From contig JAFUPG010000071.1 in the NCBI GenBank assembly GCA_017481325.1, forward strand, positions 1 through 25,956: a stretch of DNA of 25,956 bases, read 5' to 3'. The stretch comes from Oscillospiraceae bacterium. GTDB taxonomy: Bacteria > Bacillota_A > Clostridia > Oscillospirales > Oscillospiraceae. Under the pieces are notes generated by a model, which saw only the letters and a program-made list of their open reading frames with translations, made no database searches and had not been told where the DNA came from. This document shows positions 1 through 7,352 of this stretch, in pieces (position 1 is the stretch's first letter; every line of letters begins with the position of its first letter). Position numbers and translations under genes: made by a program.

Positions 1-630
1 GCCTATGCACAGCTGTGCTTCGACTTCTACGATCCTACTGTCGATGCTTACCTCTTCACTATGCTGATTGACTGCCTGAACTACGGTTCTGCCGCACAGG
101 TGGCCTTTGACCGCCGTGCAGACGAGCTGGTCAATGCAGGTCTGGAAGCCTACCAGCAGTATGCCACTACCGAACTGTCCGCAGAGCTGACCGACGTGAG
201 AACCTATGTGGACAACGACCGCAGCATCACCGCCGTTACCAAGATGGGCTTCTCCGTCACCTTCGCAGACAAGACCGAGATCAACGCCAAGATGACTATT
301 GCCGACGGCTACACCAAGACTGACATCACCTCTGTCAAGGTCCTCAACGAGTCCGGCGAGGTTGTTGACACCCTCACCGAGTTCACCGAGCTCTCCGATG
401 GCCGTCTCCAGGTCACCTTCACCGGCATGAAGTCTGTGGATATGCGTAACATGTACTACTTTGTGGCCTACGTAGGTGATCAGGTAGCTTCCCAGAACGT
501 GGGCTACAGCATTGAAGCCTATGCTAAGAGCAACATCGCCTCCACCGATGCCGGCGCCGCAGCCCTTGCCAAAGCCTGCATCTACTACGGCGACAGCGCC
601 AAGATCTACTTCGACAGCCTGATCAAGTAA
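1..630 (+). CDS. C-terminal part of an unrecognised, probably exported protein (5' end outside window)
   Basis: The reading frame is open from base 1 through the TAA at 628-630, so this is the last 209 residues of a longer protein. The ATG at 61 is internal and has no ribosome site. I do not recognise a named family. The visible part begins with a helical stretch that includes LIDCLNYGSAAQ. It continues into a Thr/Val/Asp-rich, beta-sandwich-like stretch (TKMGFSVTFADK, then TVKVLNESGEV-like strands) and ends in an Ala-rich helical segment with YYGDSAKIYFD. The paired elements NYGSAAQ near the start and YYGDSAK near the end look like two related helical repeats on either side of an Ig-like domain. 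This composition is common in large secreted or surface-anchored proteins of gut Clostridia, but no signal peptide or anchor can be seen in this fragment. A strong terminator follows 18 bases after the stop. Function unknown. Confidence 0.75.
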   Translation, partial: AYAQLCFDFYDPTVDAYLFTMLIDCLNYGSAAQVAFDRRADELVNAGLEAYQQYATTELSAELTDVRTYVDNDRSITAVTKMGFSVTFADKTEINAKMTIADGYTKTDITSVKVLNESGEVVDTLTEFTELSDGRLQVTFTGMKSVDMRNMYYFVAYVGDQVASQNVGYSIEAYAKSNIASTDAGAAALAKACIYYGDSAKIYFDSLIK

Positions 631-647
631 TTTAAAATAACGCAACA

Positions 648-680
648 AGCGCCGTGGGAACCCCTTCCACGGCGCTTTCT
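648..680 (+). terminator. Rho-independent terminator of the partial CDS
   Basis: A 10-bp perfect stem, AGCGCCGTGG pairing with CCACGGCGCT (648-657 with 667-676), encloses a 9-nt loop and is followed by TTTCT. It lies 18 bases after the stop codon of the first gene. Confidence 0.85.
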
Positions 681-958
681 CTATATGAAATTACCCAAGT
701 TGACCTTCGTAGGGGCGCACTACCGTCAAACAGATGTTTGTCGGCGAGACTAAGGACTAATAACTAAGAGCTAATAGCTGAGGTATCGGCTTCGCCGATG
801 AATTAAAATCCGTGCCGGAGGCACACCTTTGTTATTAGCCCTTAGCTGTTAGTCATTAGTTCCATAACAGCCCGACAATCCCCGTTAATTGAATCAAAAG
901 CCTGCCCCTTTCCTCCCGATGCTCCCTAAAATTCCTATTCCTGTTGCGTAGGAAGTGC
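681..958. other. Intergenic spacer carrying a repeat element
   Basis: No credible gene is present between the first terminator and the exonuclease promoter. The left two-thirds (723-863) is the repeat element described separately. The rest (864-958) is pyrimidine-rich unique sequence in which I see no structure. Confidence 0.6.
723..863. repeat. Intergenic repeat element, copy 1: 22-bp motif plus two facing heptamer arrays
   Basis: Bases 723-744 carry the motif CCGTCAAACAG..TTTGTCGG, which recurs at 25598 and 25698. Five tandem 7-mers follow at 749-783 (ACTAAGG, ACTAATA, ACTAAGA, GCTAATA, GCTGAGG). A second five-heptamer array on the opposite strand occupies 826-860 (ACTAATG, ACTAACA, GCTAAGG, GCTAATA, ACAAAGG). 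The two arrays match at 28 of 35 positions, so a transcript could fold into a long stem. Between them are two perfect small hairpins: ATCGGC-TTC-GCCGAT (785-799) and GTGCC-GGA-GGCAC (812-824). There is no ORF or transposase. It looks like a non-autonomous dispersed repeat. Confidence 0.75.
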
Positions 959-987
959 TTGCTTGTGGGGCGAAACTGTGGTACACT
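959..987 (+). promoter_or_regulatory. Sigma-A promoter with extended -10 for the exonuclease-mutY operon
   Basis: TTGCTT (959-964) is separated by 17 bp from TACACT (982-987), which is preceded by an extended -10 TG at 979-980. Predicted transcription start is around 993-995. That excludes the upstream in-frame TTG (963) and GTG (978) as start codons and makes the ATG at 993 very unlikely. Confidence 0.65.
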
Positions 988-1025
988 ATAAGATGAGAAA
1001 AGATAAGCAAAAGGAGAGAGTTGCT

Positions 1026-1997
1026 TTGCAATATATCGTATTGGATCTGGAGTGGAACCAGCCCTGGCCGGGTTCTTATGCGGCGAAACGGGTTCTGCCG
1101 GTGCAGATCCGAGGGGAGATCATCCAGATCGGCGCTGTCAGAATGCTTTCCGATGGCACCGTCGCCGATGAATTCCAGGTTTTGGTCTGCCCCAAATACT
1201 ATAAAAAGCTCAATAGCCGGGTGTCAAAGCTCACCGGCCTCCGGGATTCCCGCCTTCGTGAGGAGGGGCTGCCCTTTCCGGAGGCACTGCGACTTTTCCG
1301 GGATTGGATCGGCGGCGAGTGCATTTTCCTGACCTGGGGCTTCGACGACATCATGATCCTGGAGGATAATATTCTGCTCCACGATGACGAGCCCGATTGG
1401 ATCAAGCAGTGGTACAATGCCCAGATGATCTTCAATGCCCAGACCGGCTGCGGCAACAACCAGAAGGCCTTGTCCTCCGCACTGGAGATCTGCGGCATTG
1501 AGCCCTGCCGTCCTGCCCACGATGCCCTGGGCGATGCCTACCACACAGCGCTGATCTGCAACCGTATGGATCTGAAGCGTGGTATTGTCGAGTATGAGGA
1601 GTCGCTGCAGCGCCATAAGGACGGCTTCCACGGCAATCCGCCCGAGGGCTGTGTCAGCCGCACGGTGTTCCACGGCTACGAGGATAAGGACAAGGCCATG
1701 GAGGCCATGAACAGCATCACCAGCCATTGCCCCCAGTGTGGCGCTGCCATGCCCAACGGCCCCTGGTATGCCCAGGAGGGCAGACGCTATATGACCATGG
1801 CGGAGTGCGCTGAGCACGGCCGCTACCTGATCCGCCTGCGCCTGCAAAAAGAGCCGGACGGCACTCTTCGTGTCAACCGCCTGCTCTACGAGGGCGCATC
1901 TGATGCCGCCAAACGCTTTGACGAGCTGATCACCACCCGTCGCCCCATCACTCGCCGTCGCAGACGGCGCAGAACCGCCCGTGGCGAAAACGAATGA
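1026..1997 (+). CDS. DEDDh-type 3'-5' exonuclease domain protein with C-terminal zinc-binding region
   Basis: This is a 323-residue protein with an RNase T/DNA polymerase III epsilon-type exonuclease fold. The metal-binding residues are visible: D7 and E9 in VLDLEWN, D107 in TWGFDD, and H165 with D170 in HDALGDA. It should remove nucleotides from 3' ends of DNA or RNA in the cytoplasm; the substrate is not evident. After the nuclease domain (about 1-185) there is a C-terminal region with a CPQC knuckle (C235, C238) and later Cys/His residues, probably a zinc-binding element, and then an Arg-rich tail likely to bind nucleic acid. I chose the TTG at 1026 because AAGGAG lies 9 nt upstream, the family usually begins M-x-YIVLDLEWNQP, and upstream candidates fall at or before the predicted transcription start. 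It is first in an operon and its stop overlaps the mutY start (ATGA). Confidence 0.85.
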   Translation: MQYIVLDLEWNQPWPGSYAAKRVLPVQIRGEIIQIGAVRMLSDGTVADEFQVLVCPKYYKKLNSRVSKLTGLRDSRLREEGLPFPEALRLFRDWIGGECIFLTWGFDDIMILEDNILLHDDEPDWIKQWYNAQMIFNAQTGCGNNQKALSSALEICGIEPCRPAHDALGDAYHTALICNRMDLKRGIVEYEESLQRHKDGFHGNPPEGCVSRTVFHGYEDKDKAMEAMNSITSHCPQCGAAMPNGPWYAQEGRRYMTMAECAEHGRYLIRLRLQKEPDGTLRVNRLLYEGASDAAKRFDELITTRRPITRRRRRRRTARGENE

Positions 1998-3040
1998 CAC
2001 AGGAGAATAAACTGATTTTCCTGCCGCAGCTGCTTCTGCCCTGGTTTGCGGTGCATAAACGAGAGCTCCCCTGGCGGGAGGATCGGGAGCCCTACCACAT
2101 CTGGCTGTCGGAGATCATGCTCCAGCAGACCCGTGTGGAGGCGGTAAAGGGCTATTACAGCCGCTTTTTGCAGGCTTTACCCAGCATTTCCGCCCTGGCG
2201 CAAGCACCGGAGGATCTGCTCTTAAAGCTTTGGGAGGGGCTGGGCTATTACAGTCGGGTTCGAAATCTGCAAAAAGCCGCCCGGAAGATCCTGCAGGAGC
2301 ACGGCGGCAGCTTCCCCCGTGAATATGCCGCCATCCTTGCCCTCCCGGGCATCGGTGCCTATACCGCCGGGGCCATCAGTTCCATCTGTTTTGAAGCGCC
2401 CAAAGCGGCGGTGGACGGCAATGTGCTCCGTGTGCTGAGCCGCTTCGAGGCAGATGCTGCGGATATCTCCCTGGAACAGACCAAAAAACAAGCCGCCCGG
2501 CGCCTGGAGGCCATCTATCCTGAGGGCAATTGCGGCGACTTCACCCAGGCGCTGATGGAGTTGGGGGCAACGGTTTGCGTTCCCAACGGCGCCCCGCTGT
2601 GCGACCAATGTCCCCTTCAGGCGCATTGCAAGGCAAGGCAGGCTGGAAATCAACTGAAATTTCCTGTGAAAGCGCCCAAAAAGCCCCGCCGCCAGGAGGA
2701 TCGCACTGTTCTGATCCTGTTGCGAGACAACAAGATCGCCCTGTGTAAGCGCCCCAAGAAGGGGCTTCTGGCCGGACTCTGGCAGCTGCCCGATGTAACG
2801 GGAAAGCTGGAGACCCAAGCGGCGCTGGATCTGGCGGAATCCTGGGGACTTCGCCCCACAGATTTGCTGCAGATGCAGGAAAAAATCCATATTTTCACCC
2901 ATATCACCTGGAATCTGCGAGGCTACTATCTCCGTTGCGTCGGGGAGGGGAGCTTCCAATGGTTCGACCGCAGCGAATTAAACGAGCAGATCGGCCTACC
3001 CACGGCCTACCGACAGTTTCTGGATACCATTCAATTTTAA
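1994..3040 (+). CDS. mutY: Adenine DNA glycosylase MutY
   Basis: A 348-residue protein that excises adenine mispaired with 8-oxoguanine in base-excision repair. All family landmarks are present: the catalytic Glu in SEIMLQQT (E40), the helix-hairpin-helix LPGIGAYTAG (117-126), the catalytic Asp in VDGNVLRVLSR (D141), and a 4Fe-4S cluster loop with C195, C203, C206 and C212. The C-terminal third (from about 230) is the NUDIX-like domain (KRPKKGLLAGLWQLP) that reads the 8-oxoG strand. Length is typical. The start overlaps the exonuclease stop as ATGA with no strong ribosome site of its own, so translation is probably coupled. The cluster spacing C-x7-C-x2-C-x5-C is one residue longer in the first loop than in E. 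coli. Confidence 0.97.
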   Translation: MTQENKLIFLPQLLLPWFAVHKRELPWREDREPYHIWLSEIMLQQTRVEAVKGYYSRFLQALPSISALAQAPEDLLLKLWEGLGYYSRVRNLQKAARKILQEHGGSFPREYAAILALPGIGAYTAGAISSICFEAPKAAVDGNVLRVLSRFEADAADISLEQTKKQAARRLEAIYPEGNCGDFTQALMELGATVCVPNGAPLCDQCPLQAHCKARQAGNQLKFPVKAPKKPRRQEDRTVLILLRDNKIALCKRPKKGLLAGLWQLPDVTGKLETQAALDLAESWGLRPTDLLQMQEKIHIFTHITWNLRGYYLRCVGEGSFQWFDRSELNEQIGLPTAYRQFLDTIQF

Positions 3041-3061
3041 CATATTTAGGAGGATTCACTA

Positions 3062-3328
3062 ATGGAAGACAAGCGCAAACTTTACGGCGAGGATGAGATC
3101 ATCACTTTGGACTTTGACGACGGCGAGAGCTTTGAGTGCGGCATCATGGGCACTTTTGAGCTCAACGGCAAGGAGTACATCGCTCTGGACACCCTGGACG
3201 ACAGCAATGACGTCTATCTCTACGAGTATGTACCCACTGAGGAGGACTTCGAACTGCTGGACATCCCCGAAGAGGAGTTTGACCTGGTAGCAGCCGAGTT
3301 TGACCGCCTCATGGACGACCCCGTATAA
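3062..3328 (+). CDS. DUF1292 family protein
   Basis: A small, very acidic protein of 88 residues resembling the DUF1292 family (YrzB-like) of Firmicutes, whose biochemical role is unknown. The sequence has the family's pattern of short beta-strands around a conserved core: ITLDFDDGESFECGIMGTFE, then YIALDTLDDSNDVYLYEY, then an acidic helix. No signal peptide, membrane segment or catalytic motif is visible, so it is probably cytoplasmic. A strong AGGAGGA ribosome site (3048-3054) sits 7 nt before the ATG. It lies 21 bases after mutY and only 3 bases before the DUF362 gene, consistent with co-transcription from the exonuclease promoter. Confidence 0.8.
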   Translation: MEDKRKLYGEDEIITLDFDDGESFECGIMGTFELNGKEYIALDTLDDSNDVYLYEYVPTEEDFELLDIPEEEFDLVAAEFDRLMDDPV

Positions 3329-3331
3329 GCC

Positions 3332-4420
3332 ATGGCAAAGGTATATTTTACGAATTTCCATACTACCTTGCAGGAAAATCTGCAGCAGAAGCTCAGCCGT
3401 CTTTTGCTGACCGCAGGTATGGATACCATTGATTTTGACAAGAAATTTGTGGCGATTAAGCTCCACTTCGGTGAGCCGGGCAACCTGGCCTATCTGCGCC
3501 CCAACTATGCCCGTACGGTGGTGGATCTGGTGAAGCAGCTGGGCGGCAGACCCTTCCTGACGGACTGCAACACCCTCTATCCCGGCGGCAGAAAGAATGC
3601 CCTGGAGCATCTGGAGTCCGCCTATCAGAACGGCTTCAACCCCTACAACCTGGGCTGCCACCTGATCATCGGCGATGGCCTGAAGGGCACCGACGACATT
3701 GAAGTCCCCGTAGACGGCGAGTATGTGAAGGCCGCCAAGATCGGCAGAGCCCTGATGGATGCGGATATCGTCATCTCTCTGACCCATTTCAAGGGTCACG
3801 AGGCGGCAGGCTTCGGCGGTGCCATTAAGAATATCGGCATGGGCGGCGGCTCCAGAGCCGGCAAAATGGAGATGCACTCCGCCGGCAAGCCCTTTGTCCA
3901 TGAGGATCGCTGCGTTGGCTGCGGTGCCTGTCAGAAGGCCTGCGCCCACGATGCTCCCACCCGCAAGGGCAAGAAGATGTTCATCGACCATGACAAGTGT
4001 CTGGGCTGCGGCCGCTGCATCGGTCAGTGCCCCGTAGACGCCATCGATGCCGCCAATGACGAGAGCAATGCCATTCTCAATTGCAAGATGGCGGAGTACA
4101 CCAAGGCCGTCGTTCAGGGTCGTCCCCAGTTCCACATCAGCCTGATCGTGGACGTGAGCCCCTTCTGCGACTGCTACAGCGTCAACGATGTGCCCATCAT
4201 CCCCGACGTGGGCATGCTGGCCTCCTTCGATCCCGTTGCTCTGGATCAGGCCTGCGCCGATCTGTGCAACAAGATGCCCCGTGATCCTGCCAGCTACCGT
4301 GGCACGGAGCCCGGTGAGCTCTTCGCCTCCACCCACCCCGGCACGGTCTGGGAGATGCAGCTGAGCCACGGCGAAAAGATCGGCCTGGGCACTCGGAAAT
4401 ACGAACTCATCGAGATCTGA
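3332..4420 (+). CDS. DUF362 domain protein with two 4Fe-4S ferredoxin motifs
   Basis: A 362-residue protein. The N-terminal and middle parts match the DUF362 domain (for example HFGEPGN near residue 45, the TDCNTLYPG segment and ISLTHFKGHEAAGFGGAIKNIGMG). A bacterial ferredoxin-like insert has two clusters: C194, C197, C200, C204 (CVGCGACQKAC) and C223, C226, C229, C233 (CLGCGRCIGQCP). It is presumably an iron-sulfur electron-transfer protein of anaerobes; substrate and partner are unknown. No export signal is visible. The start follows the DUF1292 stop by 3 bases and lacks a clear ribosome site, suggesting translational coupling. The last 14 bases overlap the convergent thioredoxin-like gene, and the first plausible terminator for this operon lies about 280 bases downstream. 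Confidence 0.9.
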   Translation: MAKVYFTNFHTTLQENLQQKLSRLLLTAGMDTIDFDKKFVAIKLHFGEPGNLAYLRPNYARTVVDLVKQLGGRPFLTDCNTLYPGGRKNALEHLESAYQNGFNPYNLGCHLIIGDGLKGTDDIEVPVDGEYVKAAKIGRALMDADIVISLTHFKGHEAAGFGGAIKNIGMGGGSRAGKMEMHSAGKPFVHEDRCVGCGACQKACAHDAPTRKGKKMFIDHDKCLGCGRCIGQCPVDAIDAANDESNAILNCKMAEYTKAVVQGRPQFHISLIVDVSPFCDCYSVNDVPIIPDVGMLASFDPVALDQACADLCNKMPRDPASYRGTEPGELFASTHPGTVWEMQLSHGEKIGLGTRKYELIEI

Positions 4421-4697
4421 GAATTCTTTCCAGGGCATCGGAATCGTAGTTTCCCCAAAATCGCTGGATCACCTTGCCTTCCTGCAACAGCAGGAGAGAA
4501 GGGGTAACTCTGTGGCAGCTTAGCCGCTGGGCAAGCCCCGGCTGGGCAGTGAGATCCAGCTTGCAGCATTGGAGTTCCGATGTTTCTGCGAAGGGGAGAA
4601 AGCCCTCACAAAGGGGCGCTCCCTTGCACAGCCCGATCAGCACCGCCTGCCCCTGTTCTACCTGAGAGATAAAGTTTCTCTCGTCCAATTCCAACAT
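4407..4697 (-). CDS. Small thioredoxin-fold protein lacking the CxxC active site
   Basis: A 96-residue protein with the layout of a minimal thioredoxin: a beta-strand VLIGL (19-23), the active-site loop region, a strand QCCKLDLT, a helix, the cis-proline signature VTPSLLLL (64-71) followed by QEGKVIQRFWG, and a closing helix. The active-site loop reads CKGAPLC (C24 to C30) instead of CGPC, so a normal dithiol reaction is doubtful. Extra cysteines are at 44, 45 and 61. It is last in the leftward mnmE-rsmG-mnmG operon, 55 bases after mnmG. Its AAAGGAG ribosome site lies inside the 3' arm of the terminator-like hairpin at 4701-4745, 8-9 nt from the ATG. Its 3' end overlaps the DUF362 gene by 14 bases. 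Coding status is well supported; function is inferred from fold only. Confidence 0.7.
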   Translation of the reverse strand: MLELDERNFISQVEQGQAVLIGLCKGAPLCEGFLPFAETSELQCCKLDLTAQPGLAQRLSCHRVTPSLLLLQEGKVIQRFWGNYDSDALERILRSR

Positions 4698-4700
4698 AAA

Positions 4701-4756
4701 AACCGCTCCTTTGCGCTTTTTCGTAGTTTGCGCAGAGAAGCGGTTTTTTATTTTAT
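4701..4756. terminator. Bidirectional terminator hairpin that also contains a ribosome binding site
   Basis: The arms at 4701-4716 and 4730-4745 pair almost perfectly (16 bp, one mismatch and one G-U) around a 13-nt loop. On the + strand the hairpin is followed by a long T-rich tail (TTTTATTTTATT), which suits termination of the exonuclease-DUF362 operon. On the - strand it begins 7 bases after the mnmG stop and is followed by TTTTT, which runs directly into the ATG of the thioredoxin-like gene. The - strand 3' arm holds that gene's AAAGGAG. Confidence 0.8.
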
Positions 4757-6624
4757 TGTTTTTCCCGTTCCAGCCAGATCAGCAGCACGGCAATATCTGC
4801 CGGGCTGACACCGGAAATACGGCCGGCCTGACCGATGGAGTGGGGACGGATCTGATCCAGCTTTTGCCGAGCCTCCAGCCGCAGGCCGGAGATGCTGTGG
4901 TAATCGATGCCCTCAGGGAGCAGCCGACCTTCCTCTTTGGCAAAATCTTCGATCTGTTTCTCTTGCCGGTGGAGATAACCCTCGTATTTCACACGGATCT
5001 GCACCTGCTGCTTTACGGCATGGGGCAGCTCCTGTCTGCCACGGTCAAAGGGTGCCAGCATCTCATAGTCCAGCTCCGGACGGCGCAGCAGATCGGAGAG
5101 CCTCGCAGCGCTGACTACGGGGGCAGAGCCCTTCTCTGCCAGGAAGGTATTGAGTTCTTCCGTAGCAGGCGTGCCGGTGGCATCCAGACGGCGCAGCTCC
5201 CGACGCACCAGATCATATTTCTCCTCCACGGCCTGCAGCTGCGCATCGGAGATCAGACCGATGCGGTGGCCGATGGGAGCCAACCGCTCATCGGCATTGT
5301 CCTGGCGGTGGAGCAGACGGTATTCACTACGGGAGGTCATCATGCGGTAGGGTTCTTCCGTACCCTTGGTCACTAGATCGTCAATGAGGGTACCGATGTA
5401 GCCGTCGGAGCGCTTCAGGATCAGGGGCTCTCTGCCCAGAATTTTCAGGGCAGCGTTGACACCTGCCACAAAGCCCTGCACAGCGGCCTCCTCATAGCCG
5501 GAAGAGCCGTTGAACTGCCCGGCTCCGTAAAGACCGGGGATTTTTTTGCACTCCAGGGTGGCATAAAGCTCTGTGGGATCTACGCAATCATATTCAATGG
5601 CATAGGCGGGGCGCAGCATTTCCGCCTGCTCCAGCCCCTTCACCGTGTGCAGCATCTTGAGCTGCACATCCTCCGGCAGACTGGAGGAGAAGCCCTGCAG
5701 ATACATCTCGTTGGTGTTCAGGCCACAGGGCTCCAGGAAAAGCTGATGACGGGGCTTGTCCGCAAAACGCTCTACCTTCGTCTCGATACTGGGGCAGTAG
5801 CGTGGGCCGATGCCCGTAATGGAGCCGTCGTAGAGGGGGCTGCGGTGCATATTCTCCCGAATGATCCGATGGGTCTCCTCGTTGGTGTAGGTCAGATAGC
5901 AAACCGCCTGATTTTTGGGCATTTCCTCCGTGGAGAAGGAGAAGCCCTCCGTCTCCTCGTCCCCGGCCTGCAGCTCCATTTGGGAGAAATCCACGCTGCG
6001 GGCGTTGATACGGGGCGGCGTACCGGTCTTAAAACGCCGCAGAGACAGCCCCAGGGCACGGAGCTGATCGCTGAGCCCTGTGGCGGCATGCATGCCGTCG
6101 GGGCCGGAGGAGATGCTGCTCTCGCCGGTGATGCAGCAGCTGTCCAGATAGGTTCCGGCGGCAATGACACAGGCTTTCGCCTCGTAAATTGCTCCCAGCT
6201 GGGTCACCACGCCGCTGACCTTGCCCTCCTGTGTGAGAATTTCCGTCACGGTGGCCTGCTTCAGATCCAGATTGGGCTCTTTTTCCAGCAGCAGCTTCAT
6301 ATGCTCCTGGTACTTCCGACGGTCGGCCTGGGCACGCAGAGAGTGTACCGCCGGCCCTTTGCCACGGTTGAGCATGCGGTACTGGATGCAGCAGGCATCG
6401 GCGGCCTTGCCCATTTCGCCGCCCAGAGCATCCAGCTCCCGTACCAGATGTCCCTTGCCCGTGCCGCCAATGGCGGGGTTGCAGGGCATATTGCCCACGG
6501 CATCCAGGTTAATGGTAAAAATAACGGTCTTGAGCCCCAGACGGGCGCAGGCCAGAGCGGCCTCGATTCCGGCGTGTCCTGCGCCGATGACGGCCACCTC
6601 GTAGCTTCCTGCAAGATATCTCAT
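4753..6624 (-). CDS. mnmG: tRNA uridine 5-carboxymethylaminomethyl modification enzyme MnmG (GidA)
   Basis: A 623-residue FAD-dependent protein that works with MnmE to add the (carboxymethyl)aminomethyl group to the wobble uridine (U34) of certain tRNAs. The N-terminal dinucleotide-binding motif [10 protein letters not shown] follows the first strand. Family signatures are visible: [15 protein letters not shown], the GTPPRI segment near the FAD site, and the C-terminal helical domain with YEGYLHRQ. Length is normal (about 620-630). AAGGAG lies 5 nt before the ATG. It follows rsmG by 25 bases in the same operon and ends at a terminator hairpin. Confidence 0.98.
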   Translation of the reverse strand: MRYLAGSYEVAVIGAGHAGIEAALACARLGLKTVIFTINLDAVGNMPCNPAIGGTGKGHLVRELDALGGEMGKAADACCIQYRMLNRGKGPAVHSLRAQADRRKYQEHMKLLLEKEPNLDLKQATVTEILTQEGKVSGVVTQLGAIYEAKACVIAAGTYLDSCCITGESSISSGPDGMHAATGLSDQLRALGLSLRRFKTGTPPRINARSVDFSQMELQAGDEETEGFSFSTEEMPKNQAVCYLTYTNEETHRIIRENMHRSPLYDGSITGIGPRYCPSIETKVERFADKPRHQLFLEPCGLNTNEMYLQGFSSSLPEDVQLKMLHTVKGLEQAEMLRPAYAIEYDCVDPTELYATLECKKIPGLYGAGQFNGSSGYEEAAVQGFVAGVNAALKILGREPLILKRSDGYIGTLIDDLVTKGTEEPYRMMTSRSEYRLLHRQDNADERLAPIGHRIGLISDAQLQAVEEKYDLVRRELRRLDATGTPATEELNTFLAEKGSAPVVSAARLSDLLRRPELDYEMLAPFDRGRQELPHAVKQQVQIRVKYEGYLHRQEKQIEDFAKEEGRLLPEGIDYHSISGLRLEARQKLDQIRPHSIGQAGRISGVSPADIAVLLIWLEREKQ

Positions 6625-6649
6625 AGGAACTCCTTAAAACGATGAAAAA

Positions 6650-7336
6650 TTACAGCGGCTGCTGTTTGATCTTGGAAAAACGGCGGGGAAAACGGGGCGG
6701 TGTGGGCTTTACCTTGCGGATGAGGGGCACGTAGCGCTCCGCACCGTCCACGGTATAGGTATAAACCCATTCCAGCCTGCCGCCCAGAAGGGAGATGGCA
6801 GATTTTGCTTCTTCCAGCTCCTCGGGAGCGGCAGCGCCCTTCATGGCCAGGAACAAGCCGCCCACCTTGACGAAGGGCAGGCACAGCTCTGCCAGAATGT
6901 TCAGCCTTGCCACCGCACGGGAGGTGGCAATGTCAAATTCCTCCCGGTGACCGAATTCTTCGGCACGGGCGGCCACGCATTCTGCCTCCACGCCCATGTC
7001 ACCCAGAATGTCCTTCAGCCAGTTCACCCGTTTCTGCAGACTGTCCAGCAGGGTCAGACGGATGCTGCCCTCTCCCAGCTTCAGAGGCACACCGGGGAAA
7101 CCGGCGCCGCAGCCCACGTCGATGAGGCGCTTGCCCTGAAAATCGGCGCAGTTCAGCAGCGCCAGACAGTCGGCAAAGTGCAGCTTTGCCACCGCCTCCG
7201 GCTCTGTGATGGCGGTGAGATTCATGACTTTATTTTTCTCGATCAGAGCCTCTCCAAAGGTGCAGAACTGCTCCAGCTGCGCCTCCGTGAGAGTAATGCC
7301 CAGACGGGCAGCCTCTGTTCTCAAGCTTTCCTTCAT
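6650..7336 (-). CDS. rsmG: 16S rRNA (guanine527-N7)-methyltransferase RsmG (GidB)
   Basis: A 228-residue class I SAM-dependent methyltransferase that makes m7G527 in 16S rRNA. The SAM-binding motif I VGCGAGFPGVPLK is clear, followed by the motif II acidic end of LTLLDSLQKR and the SRAVARL segment typical of the family. Length is slightly below the Bacillus homologue but complete. An AAGGAAG ribosome site precedes the ATG, and the gene starts 16 bases after the mnmE stop. The order mnmE-rsmG-mnmG differs from the common Firmicutes order mnmE-mnmG-rsmG. Confidence 0.97.
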   Translation of the reverse strand: MKESLRTEAARLGITLTEAQLEQFCTFGEALIEKNKVMNLTAITEPEAVAKLHFADCLALLNCADFQGKRLIDVGCGAGFPGVPLKLGEGSIRLTLLDSLQKRVNWLKDILGDMGVEAECVAARAEEFGHREEFDIATSRAVARLNILAELCLPFVKVGGLFLAMKGAAAPEELEEAKSAISLLGGRLEWVYTYTVDGAERYVPLIRKVKPTPPRFPRRFSKIKQQPL

Positions 7337-7352
7337 TGGAATTGCTTCCTTT

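Noticed and set aside
723..863. CRISPR-like or phage attachment site from the heptamer arrays
   Set aside because: The repeats are contiguous 7-mers without spacers, and no integrase or cas gene is nearby.
3059..4438. A 459-codon open frame on the - strand over DUF1292 and DUF362 genes
   Set aside because: It spans two real genes with clear ribosome sites and Fe-S motifs, and has no recognisable domain.
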